From assembly GCF_030159795.1 (NCBI RefSeq), contig NZ_BSND01000005.1, positions 620,001 through 684,000 on the forward strand: 64,000 nucleotides of DNA, in the 5' to 3' direction. Source of the stretch: Methylophaga thalassica. Lineage in GTDB: Bacteria; Pseudomonadota; Gammaproteobacteria; Nitrosococcales; Methylophagaceae. Positions 38,195 to 46,830 of this stretch are shown in pieces. Both the position numbers and the translations under genes were made by a program. The notes below the pieces were generated by a model. It made no database searches and had not been told where the DNA came from. It saw nothing but the letters and a program-made list of their open reading frames with translations. Position 1 is the first letter of the stretch, and every line of letters begins with the position of its first letter.

Positions 38195-38503
38195 ATGAGT
38201 GAGAGAGATACTGCCTTTTTTGACCGTGCTGATGCGTTTATTCGTATAGCTAATGAGCAAATGGAAAAGGGGGCTGCCGCAGGTGAAGTAAGTGCTTCAT
38301 TTATGTATGGACTGGCACGCTATACGGCATGGTTCAGTGCTTCAGGTTGGACCCAAAGCAAAGATATGTCAGACGCGAAACAGGAAACTATCGACTTTTT
38401 TGTAAAAGAATATCGTCAAATGTTGGAAATGAATATGGATGATTATATTCAAAACTTTGACCAGTATATTCAAGTCTCAGAAGAGCTAAAACAAAAAGGT
38501 TAG
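38195..38503 (+). CDS. DUF3144 family protein
   Basis: The 102-residue soluble protein reads F-F-D-R-A-D-A-F-I-x-x-A-N then A-S-F-M-Y-A/G-L-A-R-Y-x-A-W and ends in a helical acidic stretch, the pattern of DUF3144. Function is unknown. It has a reasonable ribosome binding site and stands alone between the transporter and the run of small envelope proteins. Confidence 0.8.
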   Translation: MSERDTAFFDRADAFIRIANEQMEKGAAAGEVSASFMYGLARYTAWFSASGWTQSKDMSDAKQETIDFFVKEYRQMLEMNMDDYIQNFDQYIQVSEELKQKG

Positions 38504-38618
38504 CTGCAGAATAACCCTTTGTATCAAAACCGGTTTGCGTTGCTGATAACAAAATTATCGGAAAAACCAGCTGGATTCATATAGCATCTAATCATTAATG
38601 ATGATTGGATTTGTCTCT

Positions 38619-38783
38619 ATGTCAGCTCGTTTTTTTAAACCCGTTAGCGGGATAATATTTACCTGTCTGCTTCTTGCCTTGAATGGTTGTGCCACCCGAT
38701 ATCTGATGCAATCAGATCGCTATCAAGAGATACCTTCCTCTGAAGCTGGCTCAGCTAAACACGTTGATGCAATCAGTCACTAA
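38619..38783 (+). CDS. Very small lipoprotein, unknown function
   Basis: From the ATG at 38619 the product is 54 residues (61 from 38598). It has a basic N terminus, a hydrophobic stretch and a lipobox A-L-N-G-C, leaving a mature chain of about 30 residues with no recognisable motif (T-R-Y-L-M-Q-S-D-R-Y). It belongs to a string of four tiny envelope genes. No homologue comes to mind. Confidence 0.6.
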   Translation: MSARFFKPVSGIIFTCLLLALNGCATRYLMQSDRYQEIPSSEAGSAKHVDAISH

Positions 38784-38852
38784 CCGTCTTTTTCACAAGC
38801 AGATGACAGTCGGTCATGTTAGTCTTTAAGTGTGTTTATTACGGAGAAACGT

Positions 38853-39002
38853 ATGTTTATTCACGCTTTAAAGTTGCTTAGTCTTTCTGCATTATTATTT
38901 CTGAGTGCGTGTCATCACTACCATCCGCATAAAGTGGTTCCACCAGGCCACGATCCCAATGGTCCGGGTAATAGCGAAAATGCACCAGGTCATAACAAGT
39001 AA
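38853..39002 (+). CDS. Very small His/Pro/Gly-rich lipoprotein
   Basis: This 49-residue gene has a good ribosome binding site (GGAGAAACGT before ATG), a signal peptide with lipobox F-L-S-A-C at Cys20, and a mature part beginning C-H-H-Y-H-P-H-K then rich in Pro, Gly and Asn. Four of the first seven mature residues are histidine, which could bind a metal; that is inference. It is followed 12 bases later by the next small membrane gene and is probably co-transcribed with it. Confidence 0.65.
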   Translation: MFIHALKLLSLSALLFLSACHHYHPHKVVPPGHDPNGPGNSENAPGHNK

Positions 39003-39014
39003 ACAGGAATCAAA

Positions 39015-39239
39015 ATGTTACTTAAATTTCTCGGTATTTTATTAATTGCTGCCGGAACAACAGGGTTAGTCATGGATGATATTCCATTTACTAAAACAAC
39101 CCATGAAGCGGATCTGGGGGTTATTGAACTTCAGATTGATGAAAAAGATAACTTCCATATTCCAGATTGGCTCGGTGCAAGTAGTATCGGCTTAGGAACA
39201 CTTCTGCTACTTATTCCAGCAGGAAATCGTCGTCGATAA
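39015..39239 (+). CDS. Small two-helix membrane protein
   Basis: The 74-residue protein has a membrane helix at each end (about 2-20 and 52-68) with a polar loop containing acidic residues between them, and ends R-R-R. GGAATC precedes the start. It lies 12 bases after the His-rich lipoprotein and looks co-transcribed. I do not recognise a family with certainty. Confidence 0.65.
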   Translation: MLLKFLGILLIAAGTTGLVMDDIPFTKTTHEADLGVIELQIDEKDNFHIPDWLGASSIGLGTLLLLIPAGNRRR

Positions 39240-39247
39240 ACGCTTAT

Positions 39248-39285
39248 CAATAACGCTTCATGGTCTTATGTCTGAAGCGTTATTG
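39248..39285. repeat. Perfect 13-base inverted repeat
   Basis: CAATAACGCTTCA (39248-39260) and TGAAGCGTTATTG (39273-39285) pair perfectly around a 12-base loop, just after the small membrane gene. There is no T run, so it may be a factor-independent terminator of weak type, an mRNA 3' stabiliser or a protein site. Confidence 0.6.
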
Positions 39286-39496
39286 ATTACTCCCCACGCT
39301 CTTCTTCTTTTTTACTTGTCTCTCAGTCCCAAGCTCACATAAATTTACGGAAAGTCAGACAAACATTCTCCCTATCAGCACTGCTAGTATTTAACCGCTA
39401 CACAATTTTGGATCTCTGCTTCTTAAACAACTTGCAAAAGCATGTTTAAAAAACAGTCATTCTTGTGTGGTGTGTTTTTTTAATGGAGAAAAAACA

Positions 39497-39892
39497 ATGC
39501 AGCACCCAATTAAAAATTCGGTAAGCCGATCTCTTCTTTTCGCTCAGGACATAGGATTGATATTAGTTGCCATAGCGACGATGGTAGCTATCGGCATTGA
39601 AGTGAAAGTAATGATTGATAACAGCTATGTGTCATTGACAGATTTGCTGTTGATGTTCATCTACCTGGAAGTACTGACCATGGTTGCCGTTTATTATGAG
39701 TCAGGCGAGTTGCCAATAAAAATACCGTTATATATTGCGATTGTTGCCTTAGCGCGCTATTTGATTCTGGACATGAAAAACATCGATACGTGGCGCATTC
39801 TAGGAATAGCCTCATCGATTTTCTTGCTTGGCGCCTCGATTATCGTTATCTACTACTGCAAAAAACTGATGCAGGAGAAGGTTGAAAGCTGA
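39497..39892 (+). CDS. psiE: PsiE-like phosphate-starvation-inducible membrane protein
   Basis: The 131-residue protein has four membrane helices and the PsiE-type wording: D-L-L-L-M-F-I-Y-L-E-V-L-T-M-V near 52-66, Y-Y-E-S-G-x-L-P-I-x-x-P-L-Y-I-A-I-V-A-L-A-R-Y segmentally conserved after it. PsiE function is unknown beyond induction by phosphate starvation in E. coli. GGAG eight bases before the ATG at 39497 sets the start. No Pho box was recognised upstream. Confidence 0.85.
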   Translation: MQHPIKNSVSRSLLFAQDIGLILVAIATMVAIGIEVKVMIDNSYVSLTDLLLMFIYLEVLTMVAVYYESGELPIKIPLYIAIVALARYLILDMKNIDTWRILGIASSIFLLGASIIVIYYCKKLMQEKVES

Positions 39893-39921
39893 TCATAAAT
39901 AACGCGATGAGCAGCTTGTTT

Positions 39922-39952
39922 GGCGGAACTGATAACAGTTCCGCCTTTTTTT
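39922..39952 (+). terminator. Terminator after psiE
   Basis: GGCGGAACT, loop GATAAC and AGTTCCGCC make a nine-pair stem followed by seven T, a strong rho-independent terminator. Confidence 0.9.
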
Positions 39953-40062
39953 ATTTAATCCCGGTTATCTCTACAATAAATTCAGTTCCCAGCGTGTTTT
40001 CAGCTTTGATTAAGTTTGTCGACATAGTCTAATCTACGTCTATAGTGTTATCTGGGAAAAAC

Positions 40063-40941
40063 ATGCAAAATCTAAAATACATTTTAAGTCACTGGTTAAC
40101 GATTACCGTCTTATGCTCCAGTACCCTATTATTGCTTAGTCATACCCATACTGAAGCAGAAATAAAAAATGTACCAAAGTGGGACATAAACTCTCATTAC
40201 GATGTTGGTAAACCCGTCAAAATTTCAGGTATTGAAGACAACTTGTCAGGTCTGACCTATCATCCTGAAAGCGATCATCTCTTCGCCGTAGTCAATCACC
40301 CTACCCAGCTTATCGAACTGACCAAACAAGGTGATATTGTTCGCCGTATTCATCTTGATGGTTTTGTTGATACAGAAAGTGTCGATTATCTTGGAAAAAA
40401 CACCTTTGTTGTGTCAGAAGAACGAAGACAGCAACTGGTGTTCTTTTCCATCAATGATGCGACAACAAAAGTCAGTTATGACAAGAGTGAACGCTTACCC
40501 ATGAATTGGGCAGAACACAGCAATAGGGGTGTGGAGGGCGTGGCATGGTCCGCCCAATATGGCTTTTTTGTCTTGCAGGAAGAGCCACCTAGAATTTTGA
40601 ATCATGTCTTACATCATACTGAGACGAGTATTGATGTCGAAAAACTTAACCACTCATTACCCGATCATGTTGATGATTTGGCTGGCATCAGCCTATTTTA
40701 CGCAGAACAACAACCTTTTCTTCTTGTGTTAAGCGAAGCATCCAATGCACTGCATATGATCAATTTAAGCGGGGACAAAGTCGCCAGTCTGTCATTAAAA
40801 ACTGGCCCATTTAATTTTTGGCCGATTATGAAACAACCTGAAGGGGTAGCGGTTGATAACGATGGTCATATTTATATTGTCGGAGAGCCAAATCAGATGC
40901 TCAAATTAAACCGAAAAACAACCCTCAAGCAATCATTCTGA
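40063..40941 (+). CDS. SdiA-regulated (YjiK-like) exported beta-propeller protein
   Basis: The 292-residue protein has an N-terminal membrane or signal segment, then W-D-I-N-S-H-Y, L-S-G-L-T-Y-H-P-E-S-D-H-L-F-A-V near residue 62 and repeated propeller-like strands with G-V-E-G-V-A and E-G-V-A-V-D-N-D-G-H-I-Y. This is the SdiA-regulated domain seen in E. coli YjiK; the name reflects one regulatory observation and the reaction is unknown. ATG 40063 is preferred over an upstream GTG at 40045. Confidence 0.82.
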   Translation: MQNLKYILSHWLTITVLCSSTLLLLSHTHTEAEIKNVPKWDINSHYDVGKPVKISGIEDNLSGLTYHPESDHLFAVVNHPTQLIELTKQGDIVRRIHLDGFVDTESVDYLGKNTFVVSEERRQQLVFFSINDATTKVSYDKSERLPMNWAEHSNRGVEGVAWSAQYGFFVLQEEPPRILNHVLHHTETSIDVEKLNHSLPDHVDDLAGISLFYAEQQPFLLVLSEASNALHMINLSGDKVASLSLKTGPFNFWPIMKQPEGVAVDNDGHIYIVGEPNQMLKLNRKTTLKQSF

Positions 40942-40949
40942 CAGGCATA

Positions 40950-40979
40950 AAAAAAGCGGTCCGATGACCGCTTTTTTTA
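40950..40979. terminator. Bidirectional terminator between the YjiK-like gene and gnd
   Basis: AGCGGTC, loop CGAT and GACCGCT (40955-40972) are flanked by A and T runs on both sides and lie between converging genes. Confidence 0.9.
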
Positions 40980-40984
40980 TTGGT

Positions 40985-42451
40985 TTAAACGTCATAAGTG
41001 GACGCTGAAACATCACCACCTTGCCCTGTCCAATTCGTATGAAAAAACTCACCCCGCGGTTTATCAATACGCTCATAAGTATGCGCACCAAAATAATCAC
41101 GTTGTGCCTGTAATAAATTAGCGGGTAAGCGTTCACTTCTATAACCATCATAGAAGGAAAGCGCGCTACTGAATGTTGGCACAGGAACGCCAAGACTGAC
41201 CGCTGTCGCTACAGCCTTACGCCAGCCCGGCAACGATTCTGTGATAGCGTCAATAAAAAAGTCGTCCAGTAACAGATTATGCAGATCAGGATTGAGATCA
41301 AAGGCATCACGAATTTTGCCCAAAAACTGACTTCGAATAATACAGCCACCACGCCACATTAAAGCGATACCACCATAATTCAGCTCCCAGCCATAAATCT
41401 TAGCTGCTTCACGCATCAGCATATAACCTTGCGCGTAGGAGATAATTTTTGATGCATATAAAGCATCACGAATCGCGTTGACCATTTCCGCTTTATCCCC
41501 TTCAAACGATGAGGTAATAGCAGGTAACACTTTCGAAGCTTTTACCCGTTCATCTTTTAACGATGATAAACATCTTGAGAACACGGCCTCACCAATCAGG
41601 GTTAATGGTATACCCAAATCAAGTGCATTCATGCCTGTCCATTTACCCGTGCCTTTCTGTCCGGCAGTATCGAGAATGTGATCGACCAGCAACTCACCAT
41701 TCTCATCACGTTTGGCCAGAATATCGCGGGTAATTTCAATCAAATATGAGTCAAGCACACCTTCATTCCACTCAGCAAAAACCTGGTGAATCTCATCACC
41801 ACTCATGCCAAGCCCTTCCCTCATCATCTGATACGCTTCGCATATAAGCTGCATATCACCATACTCAATGCCGTTATGTACCATTTTGACGTAATGTCCA
41901 GCACCATCATTACCGACCCAGTCACAACACGGCTCACCATCAACCTGTGCAGCGATAGCCTGAAAAATAGGTTTAATTGCTGACCAGCCGGCATGATTTC
42001 CCCCTGGCATTAAAGAAGGACCATGGCGAGCGCCTTCTTCCCCTCCGGAAACACCACTGCCGATAAATAAAATCCCTTTCTGACGTAATTCTTGTGTTCT
42101 TCTGTCACTATCATTGAATAAGGAGTTTCCGCCATCAATGATGATGTCGCCTTTCTCGAGGTACGGCACCAACTGCTCAATGAAAGTATCCACCACCGGA
42201 CCGGCTTTGACCATTAACATGACCCGCCGCGGTAATTTCAGGCTATTCACAAAACTTTTCAGATCATGAAATCCAATGATATTGGTATCTTTCGCTGGTC
42301 CATTAATAAAGTCATCGACTTTACTCGTTGTACGGTTAAATACCGACACTTTGAAGCCCTTGTCATTCATATTTAAAACAAGGTTCTGCCCCATCACGGC
42401 AAGTCCGACAACACCAATATCTGCTACTGCAGGATTATCTACTTCTCTCAT
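40985..42451 (-). CDS. gnd: 6-phosphogluconate dehydrogenase (decarboxylating)
   Basis: Gnd oxidises 6-phosphogluconate to ribulose-5-phosphate and CO2. The 488-residue protein has a G-L-A-V-M-G-Q-N-L Rossmann motif near residue 16, [16 protein letters not shown] near 130, and the catalytic K-M-V-H-N-G-I-E-Y near 187. This is the long NADP-type form. In ribulose-monophosphate methylotrophs the enzyme belongs to the dissimilatory cycle, which would fit the organism guess. It overlaps the nucleotidyltransferase gene by four bases. Confidence 0.96.
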   Translation of the reverse strand: MREVDNPAVADIGVVGLAVMGQNLVLNMNDKGFKVSVFNRTTSKVDDFINGPAKDTNIIGFHDLKSFVNSLKLPRRVMLMVKAGPVVDTFIEQLVPYLEKGDIIIDGGNSLFNDSDRRTQELRQKGILFIGSGVSGGEEGARHGPSLMPGGNHAGWSAIKPIFQAIAAQVDGEPCCDWVGNDGAGHYVKMVHNGIEYGDMQLICEAYQMMREGLGMSGDEIHQVFAEWNEGVLDSYLIEITRDILAKRDENGELLVDHILDTAGQKGTGKWTGMNALDLGIPLTLIGEAVFSRCLSSLKDERVKASKVLPAITSSFEGDKAEMVNAIRDALYASKIISYAQGYMLMREAAKIYGWELNYGGIALMWRGGCIIRSQFLGKIRDAFDLNPDLHNLLLDDFFIDAITESLPGWRKAVATAVSLGVPVPTFSSALSFYDGYRSERLPANLLQAQRDYFGAHTYERIDKPRGEFFHTNWTGQGGDVSASTYDV

Positions 42452-43407
42452 AAGTCTCTACACACCTTTATATATTCACCAATAGCTTCACGGGTTGATC
42501 CAACAACTAAACGACGTTGTCCTGATGCCGAATCACACTCTACCGCTCCTGCTACCTCAATGGTCTCTCCCGCTTGTGCCTGACCAACATAGGTATGGGT
42601 AAATGAAATGACTTCCGGCGTCATTTCATTATCAATAAGATAACGGGCGGGAAAATCAAATGCTTGCTGATCATCAATCACCACTGCTTTTAAGGTAGAA
42701 ATTCCTTGCTTAATATAGTGGTGATGATCAACGACTAACTCTTCCGGCAAACTGACCATACCAATATCAAATTTGGTACCATCAATCGCCGCCTTGTTAT
42801 ATTTACGGGCTTCATGCCAGGCAAACTCTTCAAAATTAAGTTCACCACCGCGTCGTTGGAAATTATCTTTCATGAGTGACAGGTCAAGCGCCGTGAGTTG
42901 CTGCTCCGCAACAGCTTGTTTAACTGCCTCACGGGTTTGACGAAAAGCCTCGCGCCCATATACCACCAAATCAATATCCGAACCTTTCTTTTGCTGACCA
43001 ATCAACATTGATCCTGTCAATCCTAGAGAAGCCGTATTCACACCATATTTGGTGAGGATAGCGATTAAACGGTGGCATTTTTCTTCAATTTCATCATTTG
43101 GAGAACAAGCAAGAACAGACGTTAGATGTTGTTCTGGTTGATGATGAACCTCAACATCCTCGGGTTTTACCGCATGAAACTCAGCATCAAACTGCAGTGA
43201 TTTAAAAAGATATTTAGGGTAATGGCGGGCTAATAAACGATTGGCCTGCTCAGTATCAATTTTCTGCCATTGACCTTGATTTTCGATATAACGTAGAAAA
43301 CAACCAATTTTTTGTTGATGGGGATGATAACTGACCACAGCAAAGATAAGACCTTCAGCCGTCTGAATAAAGTCTTTTGGCAAATAAGGGAAATCTGCCT
43401 GTCTCAT
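42448..43407 (-). CDS. Nucleotidyltransferase-fold protein coupled to gnd
   Basis: The 319-residue protein has an uncharacterised N-terminal domain (about 1-95) and a nucleotidyltransferase motif at about 129-148: L-T-G-S-M-L-I-G then [10 protein letters not shown], the G-S-x(n)-S-D-x-D pattern with both metal aspartates. The rest is of unknown type. Some archaeal and bacterial relatives are annotated simply as nucleotidyltransferase domain proteins. Its stop overlaps the gnd start by four bases, so the two are coupled, but no functional link is known to me. Confidence 0.75.
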   Translation of the reverse strand: MRQADFPYLPKDFIQTAEGLIFAVVSYHPHQQKIGCFLRYIENQGQWQKIDTEQANRLLARHYPKYLFKSLQFDAEFHAVKPEDVEVHHQPEQHLTSVLACSPNDEIEEKCHRLIAILTKYGVNTASLGLTGSMLIGQQKKGSDIDLVVYGREAFRQTREAVKQAVAEQQLTALDLSLMKDNFQRRGGELNFEEFAWHEARKYNKAAIDGTKFDIGMVSLPEELVVDHHHYIKQGISTLKAVVIDDQQAFDFPARYLIDNEMTPEVISFTHTYVGQAQAGETIEVAGAVECDSASGQRRLVVGSTREAIGEYIKVCRDL

Positions 43408-43448
43408 CGTGTATTACGCTCCTTTGTTAAAGGCATCATGACAAGAAA

Positions 43449-44168
43449 TTACCCCAGTCGTCTACCCCACATCCATAATCCAGATAAAGATAAGGAAATA
43501 ATCAAAACACTCAGTGCATCAATCAGCCAAATTCCTATTGGACCGAGAATATGGCCATTATGTATATCAAGAAGAAGTTGCTGAATACTGATACCTTTAC
43601 CATAAAAAAACTGTTTTAGCTCTGTATTTACCGACTGTGGCAAAGGATGCGGCATACTCCATGAGACGCCTTGTAATGAAATCGGTTCCCATTTATCCAA
43701 CATAAAATTACTGCGCCACATTGATTGGCGGGTTTGTAAGACCGGCTCACCATGATAAAGACCAATATTTTGGATAGGCGCAGGAATGCCGGCTTCAGCC
43801 CCCATTTTTTCAATAAATTCACCCTCCCGGGTTAATAGAATTAACGCATCATCCGTCGTTAGAACAATAAGATCTTCAAGGGCGATCCCGCCTAATAAGG
43901 AACGCTCAATATGTATTAATGGTGTGGCATCAAGAAAAAGTTGATTGCCAAATTGAGAAAAAATTTTGTTATCAATCAAAAATGCAGTGTCAGGCTTAAC
44001 CTCCCCCATACCATACTGAGACATAAGCCAGTCCCAACTGACATAACGCTTATCAAGCTTAAGCTGACTGGAATGGTTAAGTGCTATCCCAGTAATAGCA
44101 AACATTAATAAAAAACTGGCTAAGATGGCGCCGATAACACGATGAAAACTGCGCAATTTGCGGTTCAT
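43449..44168 (-). CDS. PepSY-associated membrane protein
   Basis: The 239-residue protein has two membrane helices: one near the N terminus (about 9-30; R-x-F-H-R-x-I-G-A-x-L-A-S-F-L-L), and one near the C terminus (about 205-233; L-S-G-L-W-M-W-G-R-R). The periplasmic part between them is beta-rich. This is the minimal PepSY-TM layout linked to haem-bearing or flavin-linked electron transfer across the inner membrane. It starts three bases after the FMN-binding gene ends. The first helix contains His9, and His32 lies just after it; both could bind haem, but that is inference. Confidence 0.82.
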   Translation of the reverse strand: MNRKLRSFHRVIGAILASFLLMFAITGIALNHSSQLKLDKRYVSWDWLMSQYGMGEVKPDTAFLIDNKIFSQFGNQLFLDATPLIHIERSLLGGIALEDLIVLTTDDALILLTREGEFIEKMGAEAGIPAPIQNIGLYHGEPVLQTRQSMWRSNFMLDKWEPISLQGVSWSMPHPLPQSVNTELKQFFYGKGISIQQLLLDIHNGHILGPIGIWLIDALSVLIISLSLSGLWMWGRRLG

Positions 44169-44171
44169 GGA

Positions 44172-44702
44172 TCAACTCTGGCTAATAAATGAATCCAGAT
44201 ATAATGCCAGCCTAACTACATTCGTCATAGCCCTGACGGATAATGTTGCTCCAGTAATGCCATCAATATGTTTGTCTAACCGATTATCAACCAATCCGAC
44301 ATTCTGAAATTGCTGTGTGAATGCCGGGTATTTCACTTCTCCTCCCCGACTCTCACGATAAGCCAGTACTTTGACCTGTTCGACGCGGTCGCCATCGATA
44401 ACCACACCAAAAGTAATTGGCTCCTCTTTGCCAATTTCCTCAAGTATCCAGGCACTGCGTTGTCCTTCCCGCCAATAACGAATTCGCAAACCCGCATAGG
44501 GATGACCAAGAATATCCGTAACAGTCTGTCGGACATCACCTTTCATCCAGACGACATCACTTTGAGGAAGCGTCCCGTTAAACACCTCTGCTAAGAAAGC
44601 ATCATTGGTTTGGTAAACGCCACGAGCATGAGATATCGTCGTGGTGAGTAGTAAGACTGAACATAACAAAAAGACTTTGAAACCAGAAATGACATTACTC
44701 AT
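44172..44702 (-). CDS. Exported FMN-binding (flavinylated) domain protein
   Basis: The 176-residue protein has a signal peptide (cut near S-H-A-R-G) and an FMN-binding domain whose end carries D-G-I-T-G-A-T-L-S at about 147-155. That matches the flavinylation motif recognised by the transferase ApbE, with Thr153 as the expected acceptor. No apbE lies in the window. The ATG at 44702 has GGTGAG before it and is preferred over a GTG at 44720. It sits between the porin and PepSY genes in one operon. Confidence 0.88.
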   Translation of the reverse strand: MSNVISGFKVFLLCSVLLLTTTISHARGVYQTNDAFLAEVFNGTLPQSDVVWMKGDVRQTVTDILGHPYAGLRIRYWREGQRSAWILEEIGKEEPITFGVVIDGDRVEQVKVLAYRESRGGEVKYPAFTQQFQNVGLVDNRLDKHIDGITGATLSVRAMTNVVRLALYLDSFISQS

Positions 44703-44736
44703 CTTATAACTACTCACCACGCCTGTTACTCACCGA

Positions 44737-45999
44737 TTAAAACTGATACCCCAAGCCGATATTAAAGCCATCAAACTCATCATTTTCATTCTCAGCATCT
44801 TGATCCTGATAATCAAATTTGACGACGACTTGTGGGTCTAACCACCAGTTCACACCTAAATCCCATGAGCGCACTTCTGAATCAACTGAGCTACCCGCCT
44901 GGTTATCCCATAAGCTATAACGTGTGAAGATTCCAATCGCATCAGTCAATTTATAAGAAGGTTCCAGATACCAGCCCATTTGCTTATCTGCACCGACTGA
45001 TTTTGGTCCATCACCTTCTAAATGCCATGTTGCATATAAAGCACGGAAACCAAATTTACCTTGTTGAATTGCGGTATGGGCTTCCCATAACACAGCACTA
45101 CCCGCATCAAGGTCATTACCTTGAGTTATATCTTCCTGGTATTGCAATGATGTAGCGACTTCAACACCTGGAATTGCCGTCCATTTGAGTCGCCCGGTGT
45201 AAGCAAAGTCACTAGCATCGGCTTCAGATACTTTTTGACGACCACTCCGTACAGAATAATCGCTGCTGGCTGAAGTATTTAAACCTGATGTCATCGCGGC
45301 ATCATAAGAAAAACCAGGTGCCAGTTCCCCACTAAACATCACACCACCTTCCCACCAGGTCGTAGGAATAATGTTTTTCTCAACATTATTACGTTCTACC
45401 CCATAAAAGGTATTTGGCTCATGGGTTTCGTTCAATAAACCAACCGGCACCAGGAATAAACCCGCATTAACACGGTGCTTGTCATTGAAATCGTATTGGA
45501 TATAAGCCTGTTCCAGCTCGACCTCGCCATTTTGACCATCACCGGAAATAGAGTGTTCTAATTCCAACTCTGAAAATAGTCGAAGTCTGTCATTGAACTC
45601 ATGATTGAAAAATAAGACAAAGCGATGAAAGTCAATTTCATCCTTATCAGCACCACTACCTTGATTTTGTAGATTGTTGTAGTGCAGTTCTCCGTAACCA
45701 CCGATAGACGTTTTGCTTTCTTGAGCGGCAGAGGCTTTTACTGCTTCTTCTGTTGCCACAGCTAATGCCTCAGCGGTTTCATTTGCCTGTTCGGCTTTAG
45801 CTTGTGTGGCAACGACTTGTTGTTTCAGTGTTTGATTTTCTGTTTTCAGTTGTTCGTTCTGTTGCTTAACTTCGTTCAACTGTTGCTTCATTTCTTGCAG
45901 AAGCTGCCAGATTTCTTCATTCGTGGGCGAAGCTGCCTGAGCTGAAGACATGGCGACCATCAATGTACTCGCCAGCAGTGTTTTCTTGAATTTGTACAT
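44737..45999 (-). CDS. Outer-membrane porin with N-terminal coiled coil
   Basis: The 420-residue protein has a signal peptide (cut after A-Q-A), a coiled coil at about 30-90 (E-M-K-Q-Q-L-N-E-V-K-Q-Q-N-E-Q-L) and a beta barrel from about 98 (S-I-G-G-Y-G-E-L-H-Y-N-N) ending in the outer-membrane Phe. The barrel wording (F-H-R-F-V-L-F-F-N-H-E-F) resembles porins annotated from metal- or phosphate-related operons. It heads the porin-FMN-PepSY operon and its promoter overlaps a Fur-box-like sequence. Confidence 0.88.
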   Translation of the reverse strand: MYKFKKTLLASTLMVAMSSAQAASPTNEEIWQLLQEMKQQLNEVKQQNEQLKTENQTLKQQVVATQAKAEQANETAEALAVATEEAVKASAAQESKTSIGGYGELHYNNLQNQGSGADKDEIDFHRFVLFFNHEFNDRLRLFSELELEHSISGDGQNGEVELEQAYIQYDFNDKHRVNAGLFLVPVGLLNETHEPNTFYGVERNNVEKNIIPTTWWEGGVMFSGELAPGFSYDAAMTSGLNTSASSDYSVRSGRQKVSEADASDFAYTGRLKWTAIPGVEVATSLQYQEDITQGNDLDAGSAVLWEAHTAIQQGKFGFRALYATWHLEGDGPKSVGADKQMGWYLEPSYKLTDAIGIFTRYSLWDNQAGSSVDSEVRSWDLGVNWWLDPQVVVKFDYQDQDAENENDEFDGFNIGLGYQF

Positions 46000-46037
46000 G
46001 CTCTCTCATCCTGTTTTCAATAGTAAAAACAAGAGAA

Positions 46038-46066
46038 AGTATACCTATATTGCGAATCACTATCAC
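46038..46066 (-). promoter_or_regulatory. Promoter with Fur-box-like operator before the porin operon
   Basis: On the minus strand GTGATA (46066-46061), a 17-base spacer and TATACT (46043-46038) form a sigma-70 promoter. The plus-strand 19-mer at 46046-46064 matches the Fur consensus GATAATGATAATCATTATC at 14 of 19 positions by my count and covers the -35 edge and spacer, as expected for iron repression. Confidence 0.65.
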
Positions 46067-46123
46067 TTAGTTTTAGGAAAATTTCATATGATTAACGGGA
46101 AATAATCATACCTGCAACCAGGA

Positions 46124-46339
46124 TTACATCATGACACGGAGGCTAGGTTGAGCATATGCTGCATTAAATTCGAATAAACCTTTACTCATGTCTTGGGCAA
46201 ATTGAGTGAAGTGATGCTCACTCATTCTCACAGTAATCGATCCCATTGTGAGATGAATCATTTTACAATCAGGGCAATGTTGAATATCCACAGTATTAGA
46301 TTCATAAATTGTTTCTGGTTTACATGCTCTACTCGCCAT
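46124..46339 (-). CDS. Small CxxC protein of a putative iron-regulated operon
   Basis: The 71-residue protein has C-P-D-C in its middle (about residues 22-25), followed by I-H-L-T-M-G-S-I-T-V-R-M and F-x-Q-F, and no signal peptide, so it is cytoplasmic. GGAG lies before its start. It is the third gene of the small operon, 21 bases after the second. I do not recognise a named family; the Cys pair could bind a metal or be redox active. Confidence 0.7.
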   Translation of the reverse strand: MASRACKPETIYESNTVDIQHCPDCKMIHLTMGSITVRMSEHHFTQFAQDMSKGLFEFNAAYAQPSLRVMM

Positions 46340-46360
46340 GGGGGCTCCATTAAATAAAGA

Positions 46361-46615
46361 TTAGGAAAAGGAAAATGCTGTGCGTTGTTTGAGGTTTCGA
46401 TGCCGGCAGTAAACATCCCACCAACCTCTCGCGTACGACTGCCATAATGTTTTGATAGAAACACGGTCGTCTTGGGTGAGTAATAAGCGATAGTTGCGAC
46501 TTATCTGTAGTGCCAAACAAGCTGATGGGCTAACTTGATAATATGCCACTAACTCTTTGATGGATGCCAGCAAACAATCACGCTGCCAGTCAGGTCGACT
46601 CAGTGGCATATTCAT
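46361..46615 (-). CDS. Small basic protein of a putative iron-regulated operon
   Basis: The 84-residue protein is basic and rich in aromatic residues (W-Q-S-Y-A-R-G-W-W-D-V-Y) with two cysteines spaced apart. It has no signal peptide or membrane helix. Its start overlaps the stop of the preceding gene by four bases, so the two are translationally coupled. No family is recognised. Confidence 0.7.
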   Translation of the reverse strand: MNMPLSRPDWQRDCLLASIKELVAYYQVSPSACLALQISRNYRLLLTQDDRVSIKTLWQSYARGWWDVYCRHRNLKQRTAFSFS

Positions 46616-46800
46616 GATTTTAACTTCCTTGCCGCTGCAGAAAGCAGCATATTCCAGACCGTTTTTTTAGAACTTTTATTCAGACAGTTAAAGTCAGCCG
46701 CGTGCAGCTTACCTTCGTGAATTAAGGTCTCTAGCGTATTTTCATCAAATGCCAGATGAATGCTATGTCTTCCCTGTGTATTAAATTGTGCTGTTTTCAT
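46612..46800 (-). CDS. Small protein opening a putative iron-regulated operon
   Basis: The 62-residue protein contains L-H-A-A-D-F-N-C-L-N-x-x-S-K-K near residues 32-46, a pattern I have seen in small unnamed proteins of other gammaproteobacteria close to iron genes, though without a known role. GAGGTGA precedes the ATG. It is not HemP, whose motifs are absent. The upstream Fur-box-like sequence suggests induction when iron is scarce. Confidence 0.7.
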   Translation of the reverse strand: MKTAQFNTQGRHSIHLAFDENTLETLIHEGKLHAADFNCLNKSSKKTVWNMLLSAAARKLKS

Positions 46801-46830
46801 AACTCACCTCGTCCTGACAATGTGGAGATG

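Noticed and set aside
46612-46800. HemP-type haemin uptake protein
   Set aside because: Size and Fur-like context suggested it, but the family's conserved C-terminal motifs are absent and a different A-A-D-F-x-C-L motif is present.
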